DNA of 64,000 nt from Lanius collurio (lineage: Eukaryota; Chordata; Aves; Passeriformes; Laniidae), in the NCBI GenBank assembly GCA_020086605.1, contig JACBWW010000039.1, forward strand, positions 3,122,807 to 3,186,806, given 5' to 3'. The notes under the pieces were generated by a model. That model ran no database searches. It saw nothing but the letters and a program-made list of their open reading frames with translations, and was not told the DNA's origin. This document shows, piece by piece, positions 36,085 through 47,030 of this stretch (positions are counted from its first letter, which is position 1; each line of letters starts with the position of its first letter). The translations under genes were made by a program, and so were the position numbers.

Positions 36085-36692
36085 AAAAAATGAGTCAACA
36101 GTGTGTCCCAGTGGCCAAAAAGGCCAGCCTTGGCCTGGGGTGCATCGGCCACCAAATCCCATGACGGGCAAAGGAGGGGAGTGTCCAGCTCTGCTCTCAC
36201 TGGGGCAGCCTCACCTCAAGTGCTGGGCCACAATATAAGGATATGAAGCTATTAGAGAGCATCCAAAGGAGACTACAAAGGCAGTGAAGGATCTGGAGGA
36301 GACCGTGTGAGGAAAGGATGGGGTCACTTGGCTTATTCAGCCTGGGGAAGAGGGGGCTGAAGACAGAGCTCGCCACAGTCTGCAGCTTCCTCGTGAGGGG
36401 AATCAGAGGAGCAGACACTGATCTCTTCTCTCAGGTGCTCAGAGACAGGACCTCAGGGAAGGGCCTACAGCTCTGTCAGGGAGGTTTAGGCTGGACATTA
36501 GGAAAAGGATTTTTGCACAGAGGGTGGTGGGACACTGAAAAGGCTCCCCAAGGAATGGCCCCAAGGCTGACAGAGCTCAAGGATTATTTGGACAACACTC
36601 TCAGTCACATGGTGGGGTTGTTGGGGGGACTCTGCAGAGCCAGGAGTTGGACCCCAAAACTCTTTGGGTTCCTTTCAAACTCAGTTTTCTTT
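36085..36692 (+). mobile_element. CR1 LINE, 5'-truncated 3' end
   Basis: About 600 bases matching the avian CR1 consensus by eye. It opens with the 'cagtgtgtcccagtggccaa' segment and continues through 'gcttattcagcctggggaag', 'ttcctcgtgaggggaa', 'ggaggtttaggctggacatt' and 'cagagggtggtgggacactg' to the 3' UTR words 'gccaggagttgga' and 'gggttcctttcaaactcag'. The usual 8-10 bp tail repeats (attctatgat type) are absent, and substitutions and indels break the end of the reverse transcriptase frame. It is an old inactive copy in the DLG3 sense orientation. It is the main evidence that the genome is sauropsid, most likely avian. Confidence 0.92.
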
Positions 36693-37595
36693 AAAACTGT
36701 TGCTGTTAGTTGTTGGATGTTTCAGTAGCCAATTGCGTTGCAAATGTTGCTAAATTTTAGACCTCAGCAGCTGTTTCTGACCTGATCCTGATGACCTGGA
36801 GTGAAACTGCTGCCTTGTTTTCCTGTGCATTGTTCATTATGGGAAAAATGGGGTTTTGGTTTTTTTTTTTTTGATTCAACGTTTACCATTTTACAATTGC
36901 ATCCTTTTTAGGTTTCTATTCATTACGTTTCCAAGAGCTCTGCTTTGGTACTCTGGATATTGGAGACCTTTAAACATGGGGATCAGTGTGGTGTACAGCA
37001 CTGAGACAGGCTACACCATTTTTGTACATAAGGACATCACAATATTTTCACCTCTTACTGTGCCCCACTCTCTCACACCTTGTTTCCTTTGCACCCAACT
37101 AATTTCGTAGAATAAATTATTCTGAATTTCCTGTTAATACAGTCATGCTACGAAAAGATTTAAAAAAATATAAGTTGCTAAAGGTGTTTATTATGTTGTT
37201 ATGTACAGACATTTATTTCCATTTAAATGGACCGACCCCCTCTCTTCCTTTCCTCAAGCAGTGAATTCCTGAGGTTAATTATATGCTGCGTAACAAAGGT
37301 GTTATTTCTTTTTGTGCCTTCGGTTGTGTTCCTTTTCATGGCTGGAGAAATGAGCTGGGAGAATAAAGGCTTTGCACAGAAGTGCATTAAAGTCAGTGAG
37401 CTTTGGCTCATGCCCAGAAAGAAAAGCAGTGCATGGTTTAATTCCAGGGCAGGCTCAAGCAGTTGCATTTAAGGTTTTTTCAGTGGTGATGATGCAGCTT
37501 TAGGTTGGATTCTTCGTGTTCAGCTATCAGAGGGGAAAAAACAAATTCCCCCAGGACCAGCAGAGAGTCGTAACACGCTGTCTCCCTCTCTCCAG

Positions 37596-37646
37596 ATGAA
37601 TGGCAGTGATGGGATGTTCAAATATGAGGAGATCGTCTTGGAAAGG
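37596..37646 (+). CDS. DLG3: DLG3 exon 3: segment before PDZ1
   Basis: A 51-nt exon between tctctccag and gaaagg/gtaagt, phase 0 to 0, encoding MNGSDGMFKYEEIVLER, the conserved lead-in and first strand of PDZ1. Mammalian SAP102 has Val where this sequence has the first Met, as I recall it. The ATG at the exon boundary could serve as an initiator for transcripts that start inside intron 1. Confidence 0.95.
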
Positions 37647-40600
37647 GTAAGTACTCCTTACTCACCCACCAGCAGCCTCTTCCCACTCGCCCACCCCTCG
37701 GCACAGCCAGCCCCCCACGCATCCCTGCACAGCTCATGGGGAGAGCTTGGTCTCTGCTCCCCGCTCTCTCTGGAGGCTTTCGTGGGTGTCACACCTTCTC
37801 TGCCAGCCTGGCTCCCACCAGGGTGGGCTTGCTGCTCCCCTCTCCTCCTGCACACTCCTCCAGAAGGGAGGGAGGATGGCTTCTCCCTTGCCTCCCTCTT
37901 TCACACCCTCACCCCTACAAACTCATCAGTGCAGAGCATGGGGGGAGGCTCTTTGTTATTGCCTTTGTCAGAAAACAGAGGTGTGAAGGGCTCTGCTTGT
38001 GCAGACACAGGTGGGTGCACCCCACAGCTGGGAAAAAGAAGCCACCCTGCCACCAGGCTCCCTGTCCCTCTAGGGCACATGTCTAAAACCAGTTTTTTTA
38101 GTAAAACAAATCCCAATGAAGTTCCTGCTCAAGCCTTTTCTTCGCTGTCTACACAGAGGTGATGGCATTTTCCACACCAGCCGTGGCTGAAATTACCTCC
38201 CCTCATGTATGGGGTTTATCCAGGGGCAAGCCAGCACCACAGAGGGCAAGAAGGGCTTTCTTGTTGCCCAGGAAACAGCAGGGGAGGAGGGATGGAGAGG
38301 GAGCGGGAAAAGCTGGCCTGGGGTTTACTCTGAGGCAGGCACAGCCCTGCTGGCTGGGAATGGCTGTGGTGGGAGGCTGCCTGCAGCTCTCCACAGCACA
38401 CCTTGCCTCCCCCTCACTGCCGTGCTCAGCCTCACCGCGTGGCCGGCATTGCAGGGGAAGACGCATCGCTCATTATTCTGTTCCTCTCTGCCTTTAGTCA
38501 TCTCCGTCCTTCCCTTGGCTCTGCATCACAGAGGTGGGTGGACGGAAGGTTATCTGGGGCTGCCGCCTCACCCACAGCTTCCCCGGCGTGCCTGACGAAA
38601 CCAGCCCAGGGGATCCTTCCCTTTTGGGCTAAGGGCTTCTTGCTCCGGGCCCAAGTCACAGGCAGAATTCCTGTTTTCAGGGATTCTTCAGAGCATCCTC
38701 TGTCATCAGCCCATAATGGGAACAGGGGAAGAAGTGGCGGGACCACACAAAGAGGCAACACTCATCGATGCCCCCATTTCAAAGCCCCAGACAGCAATTC
38801 CTTCTCCATCAGCAAGAAACCAGGAGGGAATTTCAGTGCTTAGCAGTCTGGGATAGCACGGACCATACCTAGGTCCTTCCCCTTCACCTGGTCCCCACTG
38901 GGATCCTGTCTTAATGCAGGAGGAGCTCTCTGCTGCCTGCAGGTGAGGCTGTCCCCTTGCTGGGGTGTTTGGCTTCCAGAATTGACCTCAGTGTACCCCA
39001 AAATGTCTAGTCAGTCATTGTTATTAATCCTCGTCTTTGTTGTAAAGACAAAGGTAAATGCAGCAGCGTTTTGGGGATAATAATAGCAGAAACACAATCT
39101 GCAGAGAGACACAGCTTTGTGTTTACCCACCGTACATGTGTCCACAGCCAGAGCTACCCTGGCATCAACACCGATATCAGCTAAGAAATCCCTTGAACAC
39201 CTTTTTGAGGTTTATCAAAATAAAAATTGACACCTCCCAGATAATTTCCAGGTTTTGTAGCTAACAAAGGACCTTCCATAGACAGGCACAACGAATGGAG
39301 ATCATTTTGCAATTTCACCTGCCTTGATGTGGCCAGGCTGGGTCTCTGTGACAATAAGGAGCTTTCTTGAACTACGCCCAGGGTAATCAGAATCCAGCTT
39401 AGAGGAAAGAGTGCAGCCTCAGACCCTTTACCATTGAATGCCTCCGTGTCACGTTGCCATCCAGATCCCAGCTGGCCAGAGAGCATCTGGGAGTGCTGCA
39501 CAGTGACAGGTATTGGTGACTCCTGGTGCTGTGTCCTGAGCATCATAAAGTCAGCTCTGCATCACTTCAGGAGCTGTAGCTGGGGCAAAATTGCTGGGGA
39601 GAAGTGCAAGCCCCAGATGCTGTTGGTGCAAAATTGTCCCGAGGAGCCCAAGTTCCTGTGTAGCCCTCCTGGCCACAGGTCCCCTGGAAGAGCAGAGCAT
39701 CCCATCATCTCCCACTGAGCACTGGGGCCATGGGCAGTCAGGAGAGCTTGGCCTGAGCCCACTTGTGTACGAGAGAGGCAGGCACAATAGTATGTGACTA
39801 AGTGTCAGCTCTTCCGCATGAAGAAACAAGGCAAGGAGCCATCTGATTTTCAAGGCAGAGCAAAAAAGGCAGGAATTGTCCACTTGCATCAAGCACAGAT
39901 CTGGAAGCAGCTCCTGTGAGTGTGTCACTAATGAGGATCCTGCAAGTGGGAGAGGCGGCACAGGGCCACGGCCACTCATTCCTGAGATGCTGTAGGAATG
40001 GCCTGGAGATGAGCTGTGGTCCCTGCATTCCCCCCAGGCATAATTCAGCAGAAGCTCAAGTGATGCTCCAGGCATGTCTGTGAGAAAAAAGAGGCAGAAC
40101 TGGAGAGCCCACTCCCTCCTGATAGCCACCTCCACCCAAACCTGTAAATTTTGTCATCAGTGTTACTGGTCCCTCAGCTTGGCTCTATGCCAGGGCTACA
40201 TCCCAGAGTGCAGAGAGGCAGGAGTGGGATGCTGGTGACTGGCACAATCCCCGCTGCTCTGTGCAGGCTGCAGCATCAGTGTCTCCTCCTGGGCAGCAGC
40301 CAGCAAGGGGAGGTTTTCTCCGCCAAGGACCACCTCCTCTTCCCCAGCTCCCCGCCTGCCTTAGAGTCTCTCCGTGGAGACACGGTGGTGAGGGAGGTCC
40401 TCGGCGGCTCCCACTCTCCCACTCCATCTGTTCCGTGCTCCACGCTGCTGTGCCGAGCACTCAGCTGAGGAACGCCGGCCTCTCCTCCAGCCAGCATCCC
40501 TCTGCCCCCTGAGCTGGGCACCCTGGGGTGTGACAGATGCTGTAAGGGCTCCTGTGCCCCAGGCGGTCCCGTGGCCGGCGGGGAACCGTTTAAGGAGGGC

Positions 40601-40653
40601 TGGCAGCAAGCAGTTGCCCATGGGGGAAAGACGCGGCGTTTGATTTCCCACAG
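37647..40653 (+). other. DLG3: DLG3 intron 3
   Basis: About 3 kb of unique sequence with no repeat, RNA gene or further exon recognised. Confidence 0.6.
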
Positions 40654-40778
40654 GGTAACTCCGGCCTCGGCTTCAGCATAGCAGGAGGCATCGACAACCC
40701 CCATGTTCCAGATGACCCGGGTATCTTCATCACCAAGATCATCCCTGGGGGAGCAGCAGCCATGGATGGCCGTCTAGG
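40654..40778 (+). CDS. DLG3: DLG3 exon: PDZ1, first half
   Basis: A 125-nt exon, phase 0 to 2, from ttcccacag to ctagg/gtgagt. It begins [20 protein letters not shown] and includes the GLGF carboxylate-binding loop and the [19 protein letters not shown] core of PDZ1. This domain binds class I C-terminal motifs such as ESDV of GluN2 subunits. Confidence 0.97.
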
Positions 40779-41238
40779 GTGAGTACAGGGCTGGGGGAGC
40801 AGCCAGGGTGTCACCCAGCATCTCTGCATGGACCCTCTAGGCCTACCCCTTTTTCCTGACATGGTCCCTGGCCTCCATATATCTCTTCCCCACAGCCAGA
40901 TCCCTTCAGGACAGGGATGTCCACCATCCCTGGCCACCAGCCTCCTGTCTGTAGTCATCCCTGCTCCCCTCCCTGTATCAGGCTCCTGCTCCCATCCATC
41001 CTGTTACATCTCAAGGCAGGGATCCAGCCTTTCTTCTCTCCCATCTCCATCAGAGTTGCACTAAAGGCTGTGCTCTCCCCCACTTTGGGAGGGACCCTTC
41101 TCACCCCAGCAGGGCAGGATCTGGCCAGCTTGAGCAGCTCTCCTTTGTGTGGCTGGAGGAGGGTGGCAGAGGTGACCAGAGGAGGGTGGCATGGTTGGTG
41201 GTTCCCCAGGGATGCTCAGGGCCCTCCTGTGCCCACAG
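40779..41238 (+). other. DLG3: DLG3 intron within PDZ1
   Basis: A 460-base intron with consensus GT-AG ends; nothing else seen. Confidence 0.9.
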
Positions 41239-41408
41239 GGTGAACGACTGCGTGCTGCGGGTGAACGACGTGGACGTCTCTGAGGTTGTGCACAGCAAAG
41301 CTGTGGAGGCCCTGAAGGAAGCAGGCCCTGTGGTGCGGCTCGTGGTGCGCCGCCGGCAGCCCCCGCCAGAGACCATCATGGAGGTTAACCTGATGAAGGG
41401 CCCCAAAG
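41239..41408 (+). CDS. DLG3: DLG3 exon: PDZ1 second half and PDZ1-PDZ2 linker
   Basis: A 170-nt exon, phase 2 to 1, from tgcccacag to cccaaag/gtgaac. It encodes VNDCVLRVNDVDVSEVVHSK, where the His opens helix B and contacts the ligand Ser/Thr of class I peptides. It continues through VVRLVVRRRQPPPETIMEVN into the start of PDZ2. The split Gly codon with the next exon forms the GLGF loop of PDZ2. Confidence 0.97.
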
Positions 41409-41781
41409 GTGAACCCCTCACTCTGCTTGCTTGGCAAGGGTGCCCTACTTCCCCACGGGACAGTGTGGGGTGACCCCTCGGTGTGAGATGTCATGAGATG
41501 CCGGGCAGCCTCACAGGGGATGTGGGATGAAAGGAGGCACCACCACAGTGCAGGATGCTGCAGGGTGACCCAGCAGCACAGGATGCTGTGGGGCACAGGG
41601 TATGGGACAGACCCACAGTGCAGTGCACGGTGGCCAGGCTGGCCTCAGGCAGCAGTGGGGTGCCCCACTGCCTGCTGGATTTGGGCAGAGTGCAATGCCC
41701 AGTGAGGCACAGGGGGTGTGGTGCCAGCCCAAGACTCTGTTTATCTCTCTGTCCCTCACCTGCATTCTCACTTTCCCTCAG
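41409..41781 (+). other. DLG3: DLG3 intron before PDZ2
   Basis: A 373-base intron with consensus ends; no further feature. Confidence 0.9.
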
Positions 41782-41918
41782 GCCTGGGGTTCAGCATTGC
41801 AGGGGGCATTGGGAACCAGCACATCCCTGGGGACAACAGCATCTACATCACCAAGATCATCGAGGGAGGTGCTGCCCAAAAGGACGGGCGCCTGCAGATC
41901 GGGGACCGGCTGCTTGCG
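41782..41918 (+). CDS. DLG3: DLG3 exon: PDZ2, first half
   Basis: A 137-nt exon, phase 1 to 0, from ctttccctcag to cttgcg/gtaagc. It encodes the GLGF loop and [20 protein letters not shown] of PDZ2, ending GDRLLA before the VNN turn. The peptide is essentially the vertebrate DLG consensus. PDZ2 is a major binding site for GluN2 and K+ channel tails in this family. Confidence 0.97.
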
Positions 41919-42228
41919 GTAAGCCCCATGGCCACAGCCAGCTGTGAGGTGAAGCTGAACAGGTTCCACTGTGATGTGATGCTGATCCTGAACCCCAGCC
42001 CCTGTCCTGTCAGCAGCCTCACACCTCTCCCCTGCGGCTCCTTCTAGGATGTTGCTGTGGGAGGGCAGGCACAGCAACAGCTGCAGGCAGGAGGGCCAAA
42101 CCCAAGGCCATGAGACCATGCCTCTGGAGCTACTGGGGCACCTCCCCTATGGAAAACCACTCCTGCAGGGCTGCCCTGCTCCCTGCCCTGCTGCTCAGCC
42201 ATGTCACCCAGCCCTTTCCCTCCGGCAG
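41919..42228 (+). other. DLG3: DLG3 intron within PDZ2
   Basis: A 310-base intron with consensus GT-AG ends; nothing else seen. Confidence 0.9.
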
Positions 42229-42373
42229 GTGAATAACACAAACCTGCAGGACGTGCGGCACGAGGAGGCAGTGGCCGCTCTGAAGAACACCTCTGACATG
42301 GTGTACCTGAAAGTGGCCAAGCCTGGCAACATCCACCTCAACGACATGTACGCGCCCCCCGACTACGCCAGCA
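42229..42373 (+). CDS. DLG3: DLG3 exon: PDZ2 second half
   Basis: A 145-nt exon, phase 0 to 1, from ccctccggcag to gccagca/gtacgt. It encodes [20 protein letters not shown], with the ligand-contacting His of helix B, then YLKVAKPG and the linker [11 protein letters not shown]. Confidence 0.97.
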
Positions 42374-42515
42374 GTACGTACGCCGCTGGCCACTGGCTGG
42401 GCACGTGGGGCTGAGGGGCACTGAGCTTGTTGGGGTGGGAAGCAGGGCTGGGCTGGTCTCCATGTCCTCACTATGTATGGATTTCTGCTCCTGATTACCT
42501 TCTCCTCCCCTGCAG

Positions 42516-42675
42516 CCTTCTCAGCCTTGGCTGACAACCACATAAGCCATAACTCTAGTCTGGGCTACCTGGGCAGCGTTGAGAGCAAGCCTGCCTATCC
42601 CATCCCTGCCCAGGTGACTCCATCCCGGTACTCGCCTATCCCTCGGCACATGATCGGAGACGATGACTTCACCAG
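42516..42675 (+). CDS. DLG3: DLG3 exon: PDZ2-PDZ3 linker
   Basis: A 160-nt exon, phase 1 to 2, from ctcccctgcag to ttcaccag/gtgagt. It encodes FSALADNHISHNSSLGYLGS and ends YSPIPRHMIGDDDFTR, where the Arg codon is completed by the missing PDZ3 exon. This linker is diagnostic of the DLG1-4 family. Confidence 0.97.
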
Positions 42676-44039
42676 GTGAGTACCAGGCATGAGCATCCCT
42701 CTCATGCTCCTCATTTCCTCACTTTCCTTCTGTGGCAGCTTGATGTCATCCCCATCTGCCAGTGCAGAGCCTTGAAAGGCCATTTGTAGGTGCATGGTGC
42801 AATGCTTGAGGTCCCCATAATGAGCTCTGTGTTCACCTCCCAAGACCAGTCCTGCTGTGTCAATCCCTGGCTTGCTGCATTCCCTCCCTCTCCAGTCCCT
42901 CTCTGACTCTTTCACAAGCTTTACACAGCTGCATTTCAGCTTTGTTCTCTTGCTTATTTTACAATACCTGGAATAAAAGGTGTTCCCTTTCCTTATGGTG
43001 CCATCCAGCAGTGCCACAGGCTCCCGGGATGTCCCCAGGTGGAGCTATGCTGGGGGTGAAGGGCCAGGGGGAGCAAACAGGTGGAGTTCCTCCCACGCTC
43101 CGAGACCAGCATCCCAAACCACCCACACTCAGGTGCCATTTCAATGACTGCCACCCACCTTTGCCCCAGTAGAATCCTTTATGCTGCATGAACAGGTTTG
43201 TTTCCCAAAGCCAGGAAATAAAGAGGAGCACAAAGAAAACATTGCTCTGAGCCTAAATGCGGTATAAAACTTTTCCAAAGCCTCAAGCTGAGGATGAGAG
43301 AGCAAGACCTGGCAAGTCCTGCTCTACTAGCCCATGTTTACAGCTTTCCCTCTTCTTATCAAAGCCTTGGGGCCAGTGCTCTGAATGTGGTACCCCCAGG
43401 GCCAAGACAGTAGGGCTTAGGCTGATTTCTAAGGTCAACATCCTACTTAGGCTTAGGACTGGCTCTGCTGTTTGGAACAAGGTTTTAGGCTGCTTTTGGG
43501 GGTGTGTCTGCAGTGGAAGATGCGGTAGCTTTGTCCAGGATTCTCCCATTTGGCAGGTCAGTGGTGGATACTGGAGTGGGAGACCCTGACTTGCCATTTG
43601 CTGTCAGGTCTGCTGTCCTCTTGGAGAGTGTCTGTACTCATCTTTTTCACAGGGATTTCTCACTTCTTGGTGCTCAGCCACAGCTGGGGCCTCTGCACGC
43701 CGTGACCTGTGCAGCACTGCCTTCCACCTGCACCCCACCTCTCCCACTGGTCTTGGCATCATCGATGCTGGTTCTAGAGCCTGTTTCTGGAACTGCATCC
43801 TCACCAGGTGTAGCCACTTCTGTGCTGCCAGGGCACTGAGGGATGATGCCACAGGCAGGAGCAGTGCTGTCTGCCATTACAGTGCATCCCAGAAGGGACT
43901 GAGTCCCAGCGCTTGGAAAACACACCAGGGACCCTGCTCCCACCAGGGTGTCCCTTCTCACATGTGCCAGCATTCCCTTTTGGGGCTAGAGAGAGGAAGG
44001 AACCACCCAGCCGAGGCTGGGCCCAGCCAGTGTCAATGA

Positions 44040-44250
44040 GGGCTCAGCAGTGCCTTGGCAGTGGCAGTGGCACAGTGATGGCTCTTCAGTGGCTCAGTGG
44101 TGGCTTGGCAGTGGCAGTGGTAGGATCAGGGCTTGCCAGTGGCTCGGCAGTGGCTTGCCAGTGACAGTGGCACAGTGATGGCTTGGCAGTGGCCCAGTAG
44201 TGGCTTGGCAGTGGCAATGGCACAGCGATGGCTCAGCAGTGGCCCTGATG
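44040..44250. repeat. Imperfect minisatellite of ggcttggcagtggcagtgg type
   Basis: Repeated short words tggcagtggc, cacagtgatggct and cagtggctc in variable order over about 210 bases. The array has no fixed period by eye (blocks of about 20-45 bp) and opens a false Pro/Ser/His-rich frame on the minus strand. Confidence 0.8.
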
Positions 44251-46014
44251 CAGCACGTGCTGGTGGCCACTAGAGGATGGTGCTGCCTTGTGGAGGGCCC
44301 CACTGCAGATGGGCTGGCACCACTGGGCCAGTGTGCCCAGACACAGCCCCCTGCTACCCAACAGATTCACAGCCTGCAGTGGGCTCAGCACTTCCCTCAT
44401 CCTACCCAGGACGGTGCTGAAAGCCTCGTGGGCATCGCTGACCCCCCAGGACAGCTGCATCACTGCGGGTCTGTTGGCACCAAGATTGTGCACTGGGACC
44501 AGTGTGGTTCAAGTGCAGCTTACTGGTGTGGGGAAAGGCAGACGCTGCCCTGAGAAAGAAGCTGTTTCTCATGAGGCACCTGCCAGCCATTCCCTAGGAA
44601 AAGCAAAGGTCCAGTATCCAGCCTCTCCCCCTCCATGGGCACAAGTGCTGCTTAGATGTGGGTGTGGCTCCAGAGATACTCATGTCCTGCAGCACCTAGG
44701 GCTGGGAACAAAGAATCTGTTTTCCAGTGAGCTCCATCACTGCAACCCAGACCCAGCACAGCCCCACAGGATCCCCTCAGCCACTCTGTGCAAAGGTCCC
44801 AGTGTTAACACTGTGACATTCAGCATGGGATCTGCCTGGAGGATCCATGTCATGCCTCCTGTGATGAGGATGGAAGCCAAGAGTGCGTGCCATGACTGAG
44901 ACCTGTGATGTACCTGTCTGGGGCATCATTTCCTTTCCTCATTCTTGTAGGGTCTCTTCACCTCCCACCAAACTGTCTGGTCCTCATGGGTGCTGGGGAT
45001 ACTTCCCTCCACACCGAGTTGAGGTTGTGCTTCCTGCACGCTGCTTGGGCAGCAGCAAAACCCATGGGGCACAGCAAGTTCATCTCCTGGTTGGAGAAAG
45101 GGTTTGCAGATGCAGAAACCTGACCTATTTCTTCCCCTGGGAGAACTAGCCCTAGGCACAGCTCTGCTGCAGAGGGACTGATGGCTGCAGCCCTCCCTGC
45201 ACCCTCACAACTGCCCCTAAGCCAAACACTGGTGACATCTTGAGGATTTGACTTCTTTTGACTGAGCATTTCTGTGGTTTTCCTGATCTGCTCCTGGTTC
45301 TGGTGTATTCCAGCCCCACCACCCCAGTGCCCCAGGGTCCTCTTTGTATAAGTCTGCTGACATTTTAGGGTCTACAATGGGTTCCCTCACTCAGTGCCGT
45401 GCCTGGGCTCCAGCATCTCTCCTGACATATCCCAGAGATCTCCCTCTGATACCTGGCAGGTGAGTGGTTGATAAGGTTGCTGAGCTCAATGTCAGGCCCT
45501 TGGTCCTTGTGGTACCCAAGGAAGTTCCCAGGATCCAGCCACAGCCATGCATTGATGTTCCCCAGTATCATGTTGGCTGACAATCACCACCAGCCTGTGC
45601 TAATTGTCTGGCATCATTTATTCCTCATTTCAATCCAGAGCTTGAGCTGGGAGCTGCCATTGTTCCCATCACATTGGGCTTTTCTCCCAGACGAAAATTG
45701 ATGCAGGAGTTTTGCAATGCCAGGAAGTCTTCCTGTTTTTGCCTGCCTATTGTTTGAGCTGTGATAGAATTAAGTCATCATTGAAAAATTTAGGACTTCT
45801 GTTGAGCTGTGCAGGGTCTGTGGTATAGGAGGAGTCCATCGGGTTGTAGGCACACTTGCCACACAGTGGAGGGGCTTGATCCCATTCTCCTGGCTCATGG
45901 CATCTGATGCCATCATGGAGTTCAGTGTTTCTGTGTGTGATTTCATGGTGGGTGCTCTGTCTCTGTCCATGCTGTGTCTCTTGTCACACCGCCTGCACCT
46001 CTTCTGGTTTATCA

Positions 46015-46367
46015 NNNNNNNNNNNNNNNNNNNNNNNNNNNNNNNNNNNNNNNNNNNNNNNNNNNNNNNNNNNNNNNNNNNNNNNNNNNNNNNNNNNNNN
46101 NNNNNNNNNNNNNNNNNNNNNNNNNNNNNNNNNNNNNNNNNNNNNNNNNNNNNNNNNNNNNNNNNNNNNNNNNNNNNNNNNNNNNNNNNNNNNNNNNNNN
46201 NNNNNNNNNNNNNNNNNNNNNNNNNNNNNNNNNNNNNNNNNNNNNNNNNNNNNNNNNNNNNNNNNNNNNNNNNNNNNNNNNNNNNNNNNNNNNNNNNNNN
46301 NNNNNNNNNNNNNNNNNNNNNNNNNNNNNNNNNNNNNNNNNNNNNNNNNNNNNNNNNNNNNNNNNNN
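46015..46367. other. Assembly gap of 353 N
   Basis: Unknown sequence. Its right edge is extremely GC-rich, a typical cause of drop-out in bird assemblies. The gap is the most likely home of the missing DLG3 PDZ3 exons. As PDZ3 needs about 255-290 coding bases, usually in two exons, the true gap may be larger than 353. Confidence 0.95.
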
Positions 46368-46374
46368 CATCAAG

Positions 46375-47030
46375 CAGTAATCCGGGGCGGGGCCGCGGCG
46401 TCCCGCCGGCCGTGCCTGCGCGGCTTTGTGTGCGGGCCGGGCGGGTGCGGGGCCGGGGCTGTCCCGCCTGCAGGTGAGCGCCCGCCGCCGCACGGGCAGC
46501 CCGGCCGGGCCCCTACCGGCATCGGGGCCGCGGGGGGGCTCGACGGGACGGGGTCGTCTTCGTGGGAGGGGGAAGAGCTCTGCTTGGCGGAGGGCGTCGC
46601 CGCGAGGCCCGGCTCCGTGGGGTCCCACGGGCCTTGCTGGAGGGACCCCGTGGTCGGAGGAGTTCAGGCGTCCTTGAGGGCGACCGTGGTGCGGGCGGGG
46701 CTGGAACTGGGGCGTCGCTGGTGAGTCGGGGCTCGTCCTCACCTCTGAGCATCCCACCTGCGGCACAACCCCGAGCCTTTGGTTATCGCTGGGTTCCGAC
46801 TCCTTCGGCAGTGGCGGGGGCCGGTGGTCCCGGGGTGGGCAGGCAGGGGTAGCGGGAAGGGAGCGGGCAGCTGCCTGCACAAAGCTTCCCTGGGCGGCAG
46901 CGCTGGAGCGTGGCCCGTGGGCTGGGAGGGTGCCCCGCCAGCCAGCGAGGGGCCGGGGCTGACCCCGGGGCTGCGGCCGTGTCCAGAGCGGCTCCGTGCC
47001 CCTGCTGGGATGCAGCCGTTCCTGGCCGCT
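46375..47030 (+). promoter_or_regulatory. DLG3: Intragenic CpG island, possible internal DLG3 promoter
   Basis: A dense CpG block starting at the gap edge, with a GC box (ggggcggggcc at about 46,383-46,393) and a strong plus-strand donor (cctgcag/gtgagc, exon end at 46,473). It declines gradually to about 47,030. It lies in the intron before the PDZ3-SH3 linker exon. A human DLG3 short transcript with an internal alternative first exon is known, so an internal promoter is plausible. Transcripts from here would join exon 51,395 and could initiate at the Met residues in REQMMNSSM, giving an SH3-GK protein without PDZ domains. Confidence 0.55.

Larger units (their letters stand above)
30977..37595 (+). 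other. DLG3: DLG3 intron between I1 and exon 3
   Basis: About 6.6 kb. It contains a 10-base assembly gap (33,629-33,638), a 15-bp tandem repeat at 34,911-34,965 and a CR1 LINE 3' end at about 36,085-36,692. No other coding exon is recognised. Confidence 0.7.

Noticed and set aside
45240..45760. Possible decayed transposon in the PDZ3-containing intron
   Set aside because: The sequence has a retroelement-like feel, but no conserved motif or boundary could be named.
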